Below are positions 6,467-13,827 of a DNA stretch of 28,212 bases, one piece after another. The notes beneath the pieces were generated by a model. The model was not told where the DNA came from, searched no databases, and saw nothing but the letters and a program-made list of their open reading frames with translations. The stretch covers positions 1-28,212 of IMG/VR virus record IMGVR_UViG_3300020166_000088. One strand, written 5' to 3'. Position 1 is the first letter of the stretch. Every line of letters starts with the position of its first letter. The position numbers and the translations under genes were made by a program. The stretch is from a virus.

Positions 6467-6606
6467 TTTCGGTTATATTCTTTTATAAGGAACATTAGTA
6501 CTTGAGAATAAGATTTCCACCCTTCCTCTTTGCATTTTTCTTGAAATTTATGTAGCTCATCTACTTCTTCAGCTGGCACATAAAAAGTTTTATTTGTATA
6601 ACTCAT
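6463..6606 (-). CDS. Ribbon-helix-helix-like small protein (47 aa)
   Basis: An ORF from ATG 6606 to TGA 6463, joined to both neighbours by ATGA overlaps. The layout fits a minimal Arc/CopG-type ribbon-helix-helix: a short N-terminal strand (NKTFYVP), a first helix (AEEVDELHKFQEKCKEEG), a turn with Ser-Tyr-Ser (KSYSQ), and a second helix (VLMFLIKEYNRK). Such dimers bind operators, so it may regulate early genes. It is short but complete for the fold; no operator was identified. Confidence 0.6.
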   Translation of the reverse strand: MSYTNKTFYVPAEEVDELHKFQEKCKEEGWKSYSQVLMFLIKEYNRK

Positions 6607-6887
6607 AATTTATTTTTTATTAATTGTGTCATTTCTTTTTTTATTCTTTGTTCTTTTTTTTTATGTTCTTCAATACAATAAGATAACATATGCGGTAAAT
6701 CATTATATAATGTTTCTAAGTTCCAAACGATTGTTCCTTGTTCACATTCTATATGTAATTCGCCACTATCTTCCCAAAATGTATTTGTTTCGTGTACATA
6801 AATATGTTTATTATTTCCTAGAAGTTCTTTAAGTTCATTTTGCAACTTAATAACCTTGTCTCTTAAAATGTTATTATTTTTTTCCAT
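6603..6887 (-). CDS. Hypothetical early protein (94 aa)
   Basis: A 94-aa protein with an N-terminal leucine-spaced helix (ILRDKVIKLQNELKELLG), a central beta-type region (HIYVHETNTFWEDSGELHIE, EQGTIVWNLETL) and a C-terminal Lys/Glu-rich helix (EEHKKKEQRIKKEMTQL). It lies early in the operon and overlaps the RHH-like ORF by ATGA. No recognised family. Confidence 0.7.
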   Translation of the reverse strand: MEKNNNILRDKVIKLQNELKELLGNNKHIYVHETNTFWEDSGELHIECEQGTIVWNLETLYNDLPHMLSYCIEEHKKKEQRIKKEMTQLIKNKL

Positions 6888-6979
6888 AATGATAAATTTA
6901 ATAAAATAAATGTTGTTAACTTATATGCTATGTAAATCATCGCGGCAAACATAGTTCCTTCGTATATAAATTTTTTCAT
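6863..6979 (-). CDS. Small membrane peptide (38 aa)
   Basis: An ORF from ATG 6979 to TAA 6863. It starts 2 bases after the stop of the 97-aa gene and overlaps the 94-aa gene by 25 bases. The peptide (MKKFIYEGTMFAAMIYIAYK, then LTTFILLNLSLWKK) has one or two hydrophobic segments with basic ends, typical of a small inner-membrane protein. The tight fit supports it, but the long overlap and small size leave some doubt. Confidence 0.5.
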   Translation of the reverse strand: MKKFIYEGTMFAAMIYIAYKLTTFILLNLSLWKKIITF

Positions 6980-6981
6980 AA

Positions 6982-7275
6982 TTAAAAGTCTGCTATTATA
7001 AATGAAAAATCGTCAATGTGAATTACAGATGTGTAGTCAGATAAATCGTGTATATCTTTTATATAACTAAAATCTCCACCGTAATTATCTAATAACTCTC
7101 TAAGGCTTGAGTACTCTGTGTATTCTGTGCATATAGCTATTGGGTCAAATTCCATCCCCTCATCAACTTCTTCAAAGTATTCGTATAAAGCTCTTAACCC
7201 TTCAACTGAAAAGTTGTTTGGTCTTATTTCTAAAAAGCGATTTATAAATTGTGTTTCTGTTAGTGTGATTATCAT
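6982..7275 (-). CDS. Acidic first early protein (97 aa), function unknown
   Basis: The first gene after the early promoter. It encodes 97 residues, of which roughly a quarter are Asp or Glu and few are Lys or Arg. Recognisable segments are SVEGLRALYEYFEEVDEG, FDPIAICTEYTEYSSLREL, NYGGDFSYIKDI and the end SVIHIDDFSFIIADF. This layout (FDPIAI, then a VI..DD.SFII.DF end) recurs, as I recall, in many phage and plasmid proteins without known function. The high negative charge and immediate-early position are typical of DNA-mimic anti-restriction or host-inhibiting proteins, but this is inference only. Its start is about 20-25 bases after the predicted transcription start. Confidence 0.8.
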   Translation of the reverse strand: MIITLTETQFINRFLEIRPNNFSVEGLRALYEYFEEVDEGMEFDPIAICTEYTEYSSLRELLDNYGGDFSYIKDIHDLSDYTSVIHIDDFSFIIADF

Positions 7276-7301
7276 AATATTTGTTTTTAAGTTTGTTAGA
7301 A

Positions 7302-7309
7302 CAAATATA
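7302..7309 (-). promoter_or_regulatory. Early promoter, -7 element TATATTTG
   Basis: The minus strand reads TATATTTG, an exact match to the Bacteroidota -7 consensus TAnnTTTG, about 27 bases upstream of the first early ATG (7275). Transcription would begin near 7297. A clear TTTG at -33 is not seen; the upstream DNA is a TA/T-rich run. It lies just after a hairpin terminator, so it probably starts the early operon independently of the late transcript. Confidence 0.6.
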
Positions 7310-7335
7310 TTATAATATATTATAAATAAAAAACA

Positions 7336-7356
7336 TTTTAGAACTTTTTTCTAAAA
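7336..7356 (-). terminator. Hairpin terminator at the end of the late transcript
   Basis: A perfect inverted repeat with 8-bp arms (TTTTAGAA / TTCTAAAA) and a 5-base loop, followed on the minus strand by TGTTTTTTATTT. It lies 15 bases after the metallophosphoesterase gene and before the early promoter. The stem is AT-rich and therefore weak, but the following T run and the position support termination or attenuation. Confidence 0.5.
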
Positions 7357-7371
7357 AAATTATTCTACCCC

Positions 7372-8433
7372 TTAAAATAAATGTGTTATTCTGGCTACTT
7401 GGCCATTGTTCTTAGAGAAGATAAAACCTTCTATTGCTTGGTTATTAGAAGAAGTATAACCCATTTTATGATGCCAACTATCTGCTGGTGATGGACTACG
7501 TAAACTTTCTAAACTGCATCCAATTAAATCTTTACTCACTTTGTGATGTACGTGATGTGCAAACATATATCTGTATTTTGTTTCGCTCCATTCTTTACAC
7601 TCATCAGCCATTAATAAAGGTAATAAATCCCACTTTGCGCCATCTCCGTGTGTACTGCCAATTAAATTATTATAATAAGTATAATACTTTCTATGTTGTA
7701 AACTAATATCAAAAGTTATATTTTTACTATTTCTAAAGTATGTAGCAATAGTATCAGCCAAGCAAAAACCAGTTAAATAATCGTGGTTACTACTATTATA
7801 CACAACGTGTAAATCAGGATAGAAAGAAACTAATGTTTCAATAATATTTATATATAATCTTTTTGCAATATGGAAATGCTCAAAAAACATACCGTCAACA
7901 TCCTGAACCGTTCCTTTCGTAGTCTTTCCACCACTAGGAGTGTCAATATGCATTACATCATTACCTATACAAAGGACAATTTTATCTATATTAAAACCGT
8001 TACTTTTTTGTAGTATTCCATCAACTGCTTCAAGAGTTCTTTGAACTGCAATTTGTTTGTTATACTCTTCACCACTTACAAAAGATTTACATAATTTACC
8101 AATATGTATATCAGCTGGAGATATTAAAAGACAATGACCGTCATTTACTTTAGGTTTAACGACCTTTTGAAAGTTTGGTGCGTATTGTTTTAAGTCTGAC
8201 AGTAACTGTTGCTTAAACTCCTTTAAATCGTTTTTCTTAAAATTTGGATTTTTAAAATATAAACTGGCTTTTTTATTTTTTATCCAGCCACTATGAATAT
8301 CATTTGGATTTAATCCCTCAGCTTGTGCTTCTTGCTTTAATCTTCTATAGTCATTTATGATTTGCGCCTCATCTGAATTGAGTCTGTAGCGTGGATTACC
8401 TGAATCTTTCCACCTTTTTTTATGTTGTTTCAT
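7372..8433 (-). CDS. Calcineurin-like metallophosphoesterase
   Basis: A 353-aa protein. Residues 1-95 are a charged N-terminal region. Residues 100-353 carry the metallophosphoesterase motifs in order: ADIHIGK (Asp108, His110), CIGNDVMH (Asn158-Asp159), NSSNHDYL (Asn216-His217), STHGD (His262) and AHHVHHK (His293-297). These bind two metal ions and hydrolyse phosphodiesters; relatives include SbcD/Mre11-type nucleases and phage 2H/MPE enzymes. It is the last gene of the late block, after the lysis genes, with a short AT-rich spacer on each side. Likely substrates are DNA or nucleotides; sequence cannot decide. Confidence 0.85.
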   Translation of the reverse strand: MKQHKKRWKDSGNPRYRLNSDEAQIINDYRRLKQEAQAEGLNPNDIHSGWIKNKKASLYFKNPNFKKNDLKEFKQQLLSDLKQYAPNFQKVVKPKVNDGHCLLISPADIHIGKLCKSFVSGEEYNKQIAVQRTLEAVDGILQKSNGFNIDKIVLCIGNDVMHIDTPSGGKTTKGTVQDVDGMFFEHFHIAKRLYINIIETLVSFYPDLHVVYNSSNHDYLTGFCLADTIATYFRNSKNITFDISLQHRKYYTYYNNLIGSTHGDGAKWDLLPLLMADECKEWSETKYRYMFAHHVHHKVSKDLIGCSLESLRSPSPADSWHHKMGYTSSNNQAIEGFIFSKNNGQVARITHLF

Positions 8434-8461
8434 AAATCTAATTTACGAAAAAAAAATTAAA

Positions 8462-8902
8462 TTACTTTTTTGAGCTTGTACCGTAATAAAAAGCAAAGAT
8501 ATTCCCAATGACCACACCCTCAACCATCCCCATCAAATGAATGAATAGTTCGTTTTCTAAAACTTGCGGAATATATACGACTGCATAAACTATAAAAACA
8601 AAACAGAATAAACCAATAACACCAGTTAAATTCATCATCCAGTCATTAGCTCCAGATTTAGCCATTTCAACCTCTCTATTTCTAGCTGAATTTCGATCTT
8701 CAACCTCTAGCTTATACATCTCAACAACTTGTCTATGAAGTTCTTCTTTTTCTTGAGCAGTTAAATCAGGATCTTTAGAAATAATGTTTTTTAATATACC
8801 CATAGTGCCATTAGAAGGCAACACATCGCCAATAAGCTCTAATATTTTAGGTGCTTTCTCTTTTAGTAATAAACCTATTTTAGTATCTTTTAGCTTCTTC
8901 AT
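8462..8902 (-). CDS. Holin-like membrane protein (3TM/GTA-holin type)
   Basis: A 146-aa protein. The first half is helical and charged, ending in the box EVEDRNSARNREVEMAKSG, followed by DWMMNLTGVIGLFCFVFIVYAVVYI and a second hydrophobic segment (FIHLMGMVEGVVIGNIFAFYYG), with a Ser-Lys tail. This layout matches the GTA_holin_3TM-like proteins found in phage lysis cassettes. It would form the membrane lesion releasing the amidase. It is separated from the amidase gene only by the 38-aa ORF. Two clear membrane segments are seen rather than three. Holin versus a membrane-anchored structural protein cannot be settled from sequence. Confidence 0.65.
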   Translation of the reverse strand: MKKLKDTKIGLLLKEKAPKILELIGDVLPSNGTMGILKNIISKDPDLTAQEKEELHRQVVEMYKLEVEDRNSARNREVEMAKSGANDWMMNLTGVIGLFCFVFIVYAVVYIPQVLENELFIHLMGMVEGVVIGNIFAFYYGTSSKK

Positions 8903-9015
8903 CCACTACAGCTTTCGCAAGTTTCATCATCAATATTACAAGTTCTTTCTGGTACTGGTAAATTCTCCATTCTCTTAATTAAGTCCTCTAAGTTAGTTTG
9001 ATTATTTTTTTCCAT
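8899..9015 (-). CDS. Cys-rich acidic peptide in the lysis cassette (38 aa)
   Basis: An ORF from ATG 9015, inside the 3' end of the amidase gene (14-base overlap), to TGA 8899, which shares ATGA with the holin-like start. The protein is helical at first (NNQTNLEDLIKRMENLP), then ends in a cysteine cluster (CNIDDETCESCSG) with three Cys in eleven residues. It has no signal peptide or lipobox. Exact coupling to both neighbours argues it is expressed. It may bind metal or act in the lysis timing; function unknown. Confidence 0.55.
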   Translation of the reverse strand: MEKNNQTNLEDLIKRMENLPVPERTCNIDDETCESCSG

Positions 9016-9508
9016 TTAATTTATCCTTTGCTTTTTTTGATTTTGGTTTGAAAGATTTTGGTTGTAGCTCAAGGTACTCAATTTCTGCTGAGAAACAAGG
9101 ACACATTTTCATAAATTCGTGTTCCTCAACTCCATCGCCATCTTTGTCAGGAGAATAATCTCTATGGCCGTGAATACTTGCTTGTGGATAAATGTTTTTT
9201 AATACTTTTAGTATTTTAATTAGTGATGCTTTTTGTGCTTCTGTTCTTGTATCTTTTGCTTTACCGTTAGAATCTAAGCCACCCGTATATGCAATTCCGA
9301 TGCTATCACTATTTCCTGAGCGTACGTGAGCACCTTGCTTAGATACTGGCCTACCAGCATTTATTTTACCTTCAATACCAATAATATAATGATAACCTAT
9401 ATCTGAAAAACCTCTGTTTAAATGCCATCTTTTTATAGTGGCTGGACTTACATTGTTTCCTTCTTTGGTAGCTGTACAATGTATTACAATCTTATTTACT
9501 TTTCTCAT
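9002..9508 (-). CDS. N-acetylmuramoyl-L-alanine amidase (T7-lysozyme type endolysin)
   Basis: A 168-aa amidase_2-family enzyme that cuts the bond between MurNAc and L-Ala in peptidoglycan. Visible motifs: IVIHCTAT with zinc ligand His10, GFSDIGYHYII at 33-43, GAHVRSGNSDSIGIAYTGG at about 59-77, HGHRDYSP with His113/His115, and MCPCF with Cys136/Cys138 as the final zinc ligand. Between HRD and CPCF is an EF-hand-like DKDGDG loop (121-126) that may bind calcium, as in other Bacteroidota phage amidases. There is no signal peptide, so it depends on a holin. The C-terminus is basic and Lys-rich. It overlaps the upstream coiled-coil gene by 17 bases. Confidence 0.9.
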   Translation of the reverse strand: MRKVNKIVIHCTATKEGNNVSPATIKRWHLNRGFSDIGYHYIIGIEGKINAGRPVSKQGAHVRSGNSDSIGIAYTGGLDSNGKAKDTRTEAQKASLIKILKVLKNIYPQASIHGHRDYSPDKDGDGVEEHEFMKMCPCFSAEIEYLELQPKSFKPKSKKAKDKLNGKK

Positions 9509-9818
9509 TATTTTTTCTATTTACTTTTTTTTTAGCACTATTTATCAAGCGTGCTTCCATCTTAACAACCTTAACTCTTAGTTGAATATTTTCTTCAATA
9601 AGTAATTCTATTTTAGTTTCAAGTTGTGTAATTTTATTAGTAAGAATTTCAATCTGTTTTGTATATAAACTTTCTTCACGTTCATCTTTCTTAGCACCTA
9701 TATCAATCTTTTGCTTTACAATTCCCCATATTTCTTTAATGCCTAAAGCGCCAATTAAAGTGCTAACTACCATTAAAATTGAGTGGTCTTCCATTCTTAC
9801 ACTTTTTAAATTGTTCAT
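9492..9818 (-). CDS. TM plus coiled-coil protein, holin or inner-spanin candidate
   Basis: The start is set at ATG 9818, which forms an ATGA overlap with the upstream gene, rather than the longer frame from 9842. The 108-aa product has one N-terminal hydrophobic segment (HSILMVVSTLIGALGI) and then a long coiled coil (IEILTNKITQLETKIELLIE, then NIQLRVKVVKMEARL) ending in a very basic tail (KKKVNRKNNEKSK). A single N-terminal anchor followed by a coiled coil is the layout of Rz-like inner spanins and of some phage holin accessory proteins. It lies directly before the amidase. No outer spanin lipoprotein was found nearby, so the role is open. Confidence 0.55.
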   Translation of the reverse strand: MNNLKSVRMEDHSILMVVSTLIGALGIKEIWGIVKQKIDIGAKKDEREESLYTKQIEILTNKITQLETKIELLIEENIQLRVKVVKMEARLINSAKKKVNRKNNEKSK

Positions 9819-10066
9819 TCTTCTGGCATTGGCTCTGACCAAGCTGACGTTTGCAATAATTCAAGGGCTTCTGTTTGATTCATAATATCACCAACAGGCA
9901 CTACAGAACCATCACTTATAAAACTTGGTGTAACACTATAGCTTAATAAACCTTGAGTGTTTGCTAAGTTTCTTCCCCTACTTTGTGCAGAAGATTGTGA
10001 AACTTGCGACCATAGCACGCTATCCGTTGAACTTAAACTAATTACTATATAACTTCTATTATTCAT
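9815..10066 (-). CDS. Hypothetical protein (83 aa) between fibre and lysis genes
   Basis: An 83-aa Ser-rich protein (YIVISLSSTDSVLWSQVSQS, then SRGRNLANTQGLLSYSVTPS) ending with acidic residues (WSEPMPEE). Similar small proteins sit after tail-fibre genes in flavobacterial phages, in my recollection. It could be a structural or fibre accessory protein. It is coupled by ATGA to the TM/coiled-coil gene and starts 19 bases after the LamG gene ends. Confidence 0.65.
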   Translation of the reverse strand: MNNRSYIVISLSSTDSVLWSQVSQSSAQSRGRNLANTQGLLSYSVTPSFISDGSVVPVGDIMNQTEALELLQTSAWSEPMPEE

Positions 10067-10085
10067 TTTTATTTATTTTAAAATT

Positions 10086-11621
10086 TTAACTTGGTGTATC
10101 TGTTACCCTGTCTAAAACATCCATATTTACACTTAAAGAATTGGCTGTGCTATAAGGTGCATCTCCAATAACTTCATCTCCTCCCATTCCTGAACTTAAA
10201 CCATTTGCATAACTACCAACACCATCTACTATATCATCCTCAGTCATATTGCTTGAAGTTCCATTGTTGCCACTTGCAGTTACTTCATCTAATACAGTCC
10301 AGTTAGTATTAAAAGAACTATTACTTCCTAACTGCCACCAGCTTACTAAGTTTGAATATGCACTATGGTTGTTTAGGTTAGATGGTACTCCTTCATTATA
10401 AAGTTCTGTTACTTGAGAAGATGTTAAATCTGTGTTCCAGATTGAAGCATTTGAAAGTTTTCCATCCCAATAATAACTACTTAAAGCAAAATATTTACCA
10501 ATTTGAAAATTGTTGCCTATATTAGTACTTGGAGCAACTACTGTAACTGGAGATGTGTTTTGTTTAACCCCATTTAAATACACATCTAAAGAAGTTCCAT
10601 TATGAACTGTTACAATGTTATACCAATTTCCTACACTCATACTTGATGTAGTTACAATAGTATTACCATTATAGCCATATCTAATCTGATTAGAGCTATA
10701 TAATTGTACATAGAACCTATTGTTTGAAGCACTACCACCAGATAAAAACATATGAGAAGAAGCACCACTAATAGTTCCCTCATAATTAATCCAAGTAGAT
10801 GTAGAAAAAGCACTTAAATTGTTTAAAGATGTTATATTTCCACAATCTATATAATTTGAACTGGCAGCATCAAAATCTAAAGCATAAGGAGAGTAACTTG
10901 TAGCTATATCTCCGTCATCTTCTTCAGCAGCAATATTAGGCACTAAATAATTAGCTCCATTAAAAGCATCTTGGTCTCCTAAAGGATAGTAAGCAACTGG
11001 CTTTGGACTTAAACTCATTGGATTACCTATACCAGTAGAGCTTGAACCATAAAGAGTTGTTATTTGGCTTGTAGAAAGAGCGTAATTAAAAATGGCTACT
11101 CCGTCTATTTGGCCGTTAAATTCATTTTGGTAACTTGTGCTAAATCTTCCTATTTCTATTGTGTTAACTGTAGAAGCAGCTATTGCCCCGCTTGGGCTTG
11201 GTGTGCTTGTGTTTGTAACATCTACAGTGTCAAAATATATTTTATGAGTAGAACCATCATAAACAACTGCTACGTGATGCCAGTTACTATCTCCATAAGT
11301 AATAGTGTTTGTTGTAGTTGTTGTAAAAGTTGAAGTTTTAAGATAAGATTTTAAGCTGGTAGAATTATTTATATAAATATCAAAACCATTTCCACCACCT
11401 GAATAGGGTATAGATAAAATACATTTTCCAGCATTTGATGTTGTATTAGTAGTTTTAAACCACAAAGAAAAAGAACCTGAACTTTTATCGGCTAATCCAC
11501 TAAAATTTGATGCTTTTATGTGTTGAACATTCCCATCAAAGTCCATAGAATAGTTACTCTGCTTGTCTTTATTCTCATTGTTAGGCAAACGCCATTGTCT
11601 ATTTGTAAACTGTGTACTCAT
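10086..11621 (-). CDS. Double LamG-domain protein, probable tail-fibre or adhesion protein
   Basis: A 511-aa protein with two concanavalin-like LamG domains. The first (about 24-190) contains SFSLWFKTT, NWHHVAVVYDGSTHKIYFD and GQIDGVAIFNYALS. The second (about 245-420) contains YIDCGN, NWYNIVTVHNGTSLDVYLNG and GKLSNASIWNTDL. The C-terminus (about 425-511) is Ser/Asn-rich. LamG domains bind carbohydrate or protein ligands, so a receptor-binding or virion-decoration role is likely. It starts 1 base after the stop of the Ig/LamG gene, and the two share the motif style of an adhesion pair. There is no signal peptide, as expected for a virion protein. Confidence 0.75.
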   Translation of the reverse strand: MSTQFTNRQWRLPNNENKDKQSNYSMDFDGNVQHIKASNFSGLADKSSGSFSLWFKTTNTTSNAGKCILSIPYSGGGNGFDIYINNSTSLKSYLKTSTFTTTTTNTITYGDSNWHHVAVVYDGSTHKIYFDTVDVTNTSTPSPSGAIAASTVNTIEIGRFSTSYQNEFNGQIDGVAIFNYALSTSQITTLYGSSSTGIGNPMSLSPKPVAYYPLGDQDAFNGANYLVPNIAAEEDDGDIATSYSPYALDFDAASSNYIDCGNITSLNNLSAFSTSTWINYEGTISGASSHMFLSGGSASNNRFYVQLYSSNQIRYGYNGNTIVTTSSMSVGNWYNIVTVHNGTSLDVYLNGVKQNTSPVTVVAPSTNIGNNFQIGKYFALSSYYWDGKLSNASIWNTDLTSSQVTELYNEGVPSNLNNHSAYSNLVSWWQLGSNSSFNTNWTVLDEVTASGNNGTSSNMTEDDIVDGVGSYANGLSSGMGGDEVIGDAPYSTANSLSVNMDVLDRVTDTPS

Positions 11622-11622
11622 A

Positions 11623-13314
11623 TTAATCTCCCATTCTATTCCAGTACTTTAGGTTTGAACCTGATACTGTGGTTAAGTCTTTAGTTAAATTAGTTCCTGT
11701 TGCGTTATATATCTCCGATACTTGTGTAGATGTTAGAGCTGTATCCCAGATTGCTACTTCGTCTATAAGTCCATCAAAGAATCTATATAAAACTCCGCCA
11801 GTATTATATCCAGCACCTATTAATAAATCTAAAGAGCTTTGCGGGTCTGTTAGATTTTCATCTCCAAATGTAGTTGTATTTAAAGTTTGTGAAACTCCAT
11901 TAACATATATTTTATTATTACCAGTACCAGCCCTAACTATTACAAGATGATGCCAATCACCATCAGTTAAATTTGCTGCCGTTGTATAAATACCTTTATT
12001 TGCTCCACCAAGCACATTATAAAATAATATGGTGTTTAATTCTATTTGAATAACCCAACCATTTGTATTAACGTTTCTTGTACCTAAAACAACTTGTGTT
12101 CCAGTTACAGATGTTTTTAGCCATACTGAAAAAGTTCTAACACCTGTTCCAATAACACCAATCGAAGAACCAGCATCAATATAATCCGAACTTGCAGAAT
12201 CAAAATTCATACTGTAATTATTAGCAATTCCAGCCAAAGCTATTTCTACTGTTTGTGTAGATGTATTTGGACAAACACTTGAACCACTTGAAGTAGTATT
12301 ATAAGTAATAGTATGACTTGCAACAGTAGAAGCACTTAAATCTATTTCACCAGTAGTTGAATTAATTACTAAACCAGTCGTTCCGCTAAACGTTCCACCT
12401 GTTAATCCTGTTATAGTTGGTGTTGGGTCTGCATCTGTTGGTTCGTAACTACTTGCAGAGTAACTAAATGCAGCGTTGTCAGCAGCGTTTATAGTTAGGT
12501 TAACACTTTGGTTAGCTGAACACACCCCAGTAGTTGTATAAGTAATTGAATAAGCTCCAACTGTAGAAGCATCTAAATCTATTTCACCAGTTCCACTATT
12601 AATAATCAATCCAGCAGTAGAAGTGAATGCACCGCCAGTAGTACCAGTTATTGTTGGTGTTGGGTCTGTACCATTAGCACAATAAGCACTTGCAGAATAA
12701 CTAAAAGCAGCACTGTCTTGAGCATTTACAGTAATTGTAGTTGCACCAGTATTAGTACAACCATTTGAATCTGTACCTGTTGCAGTAAATGTAGTTGTAG
12801 TAGTAGGTGATACTGTTCTTGGATTATCTGTATTACCATCATTCCATACATAAGTAGAAGCACCACTTGCTGTTAGTATTGTGCTTTCACCATCACAAAT
12901 AGTACCAGCAGAAACACTTACAATAACAGTAGGTAAAGCATTAATAGTTAAATTGAATGTTGCAGTTGCAGCATCTGTATCTGTATATGTAATTAAATAA
13001 CTTCCTACAGTAGAAGCATCAATATCAACTTCACCAGTTGTTGTGCTAATAAATACTAATCCAGTAGTAGAACTAAATGTACCAGCACCAGCATTATTTT
13101 GTATAGTTGGTGTAGGGTCGCTTGCATCAGCACAAAAAGCACTTGCAGAATAAGTTATTGATACAACAGGTTGCCCACCAGCAATATTAGTATCACCACT
13201 TGGCGAACTATCATAAACAGCACCAAAGCTATTGGTAGAATTAGCTTTTGCTTTTCCCCAATCGTTGCTGTTGTTAACACCACCTTGTCCCCATTCTATG
13301 TTATTATCTGGCAT
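11623..13314 (-). CDS. Ig-like repeat plus LamG protein, probable receptor-binding virion protein
   Basis: A 563-aa protein. The start (EWGQGGVNNSNDWGKAKANS) resembles the N-termini of Bacteroidota phage fibre proteins. Residues 53-125, 204-276 and 283-358 are three related repeats (YSASAxCA, DPTPTI, GEIDLDASTVGxYxITY). Between the first two, at about 128-198, is a different Ig-like domain (TICDGESTILTASGASTYVW). A LamG domain follows from about 367 to 550 (SFSVW-like, WHHLVIVRAG, GLIDEVAIWDTAL). The repeats look like the SprB/gliding-adhesin and cell-surface repeats of Flavobacteriia, suggesting contact with the host surface. It follows the connector gene by 9 bases. No catalytic motif. Confidence 0.75.
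   Translation of the reverse strand: MPDNNIEWGQGGVNNSNDWGKAKANSTNSFGAVYDSSPSGDTNIAGGQPVVSITYSASAFCADASDPTPTIQNNAGAGTFSSTTGLVFISTTTGEVDIDASTVGSYLITYTDTDAATATFNLTINALPTVIVSVSAGTICDGESTILTASGASTYVWNDGNTDNPRTVSPTTTTTFTATGTDSNGCTNTGATTITVNAQDSAAFSYSASAYCANGTDPTPTITGTTGGAFTSTAGLIINSGTGEIDLDASTVGAYSITYTTTGVCSANQSVNLTINAADNAAFSYSASSYEPTDADPTPTITGLTGGTFSGTTGLVINSTTGEIDLSASTVASHTITYNTTSSGSSVCPNTSTQTVEIALAGIANNYSMNFDSASSDYIDAGSSIGVIGTGVRTFSVWLKTSVTGTQVVLGTRNVNTNGWVIQIELNTILFYNVLGGANKGIYTTAANLTDGDWHHLVIVRAGTGNNKIYVNGVSQTLNTTTFGDENLTDPQSSLDLLIGAGYNTGGVLYRFFDGLIDEVAIWDTALTSTQVSEIYNATGTNLTKDLTTVSGSNLKYWNRMGD
12241..13158 (-). repeat. Three about 75-aa Ig-like repeats within the fibre protein
   Basis: Three units encoding YSAS, DPTPTI, TTGLVI and GEIDLDASTV blocks lie at about 13158-12940, 12705-12487 and 12468-12241. 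Copies 2 and 3 are adjacent; copy 1 is separated by a different Ig-like domain. Copy number could vary by in-frame recombination. Confidence 0.7.
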
Positions 13315-13323
13315 AATATATTT

Positions 13324-13827
13324 TTAAAGTACCCAACCCCCAAAATCTGCAACATCATCTGGATACATATCTTCTTGAGAATTACTATAATACTCAGGTA
13401 TTAATCCAGCTGCGTTATTTTGCATATAATCTATAAATCTGTTTGTGTAAAACTGTGCTGTTGTTCTACTTCTTTCAACTAAGCTATCTACGTGTTCTTT
13501 TGTTAATGCTGTGCTATTTTCAGGATTCTTAGTATATATACCACCGTTTGAAATATTAACTCCAGCATAAGGTAAGTATTCAACCATACTCCAATGTAGT
13601 AGCATTGGTTTTATATAATCGTTTAATAAAGCTAAGTAAGGATTTGCTAAAGTACCAGCAACTATTTCATTTTGTATTTTAACATATAACTCAGTACCTA
13701 AGTAATTTTGTATGTGTATATCTTGCGCTTGGTTAATATACGGTAATATTTTATCATTATCTATATTACCATTAGCAGCAGTAAATACTGATATATCGTG
13801 TCTTGTTACAAATAATGCTTTACTCAT
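13324..13827 (-). CDS. Head-tail connector protein (DUF6712-like)
   Basis: A 167-aa protein. Its N-terminus (LFVTRHDISVFTAANGNID then KILPYINQAQDIHIQNYLG) matches the helical connector pattern of head-tail adaptor proteins such as the DUF6712 group of Bacteroidota phages, followed by LLHWSMVEYLPYAG. It would form the ring joining portal to tail. It starts by ATGA overlap at the end of the portal gene, the usual place for a connector. The acidic C-terminus (DMYPDDVADFGGWVL) is unassigned. Good support from both pattern and position. Confidence 0.7.
   Translation of the reverse strand: MSKALFVTRHDISVFTAANGNIDNDKILPYINQAQDIHIQNYLGTELYVKIQNEIVAGTLANPYLALLNDYIKPMLLHWSMVEYLPYAGVNISNGGIYTKNPENSTALTKEHVDSLVERSRTTAQFYTNRFIDYMQNNAAGLIPEYYSNSQEDMYPDDVADFGGWVL

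Noticed and set aside
9492-9842. Longer start (9842) for the TM/coiled-coil protein
   Set aside because: ATG 9818 gives an ATGA overlap with the upstream gene like most junctions here, and the extra eight residues overlap the upstream reading frame.
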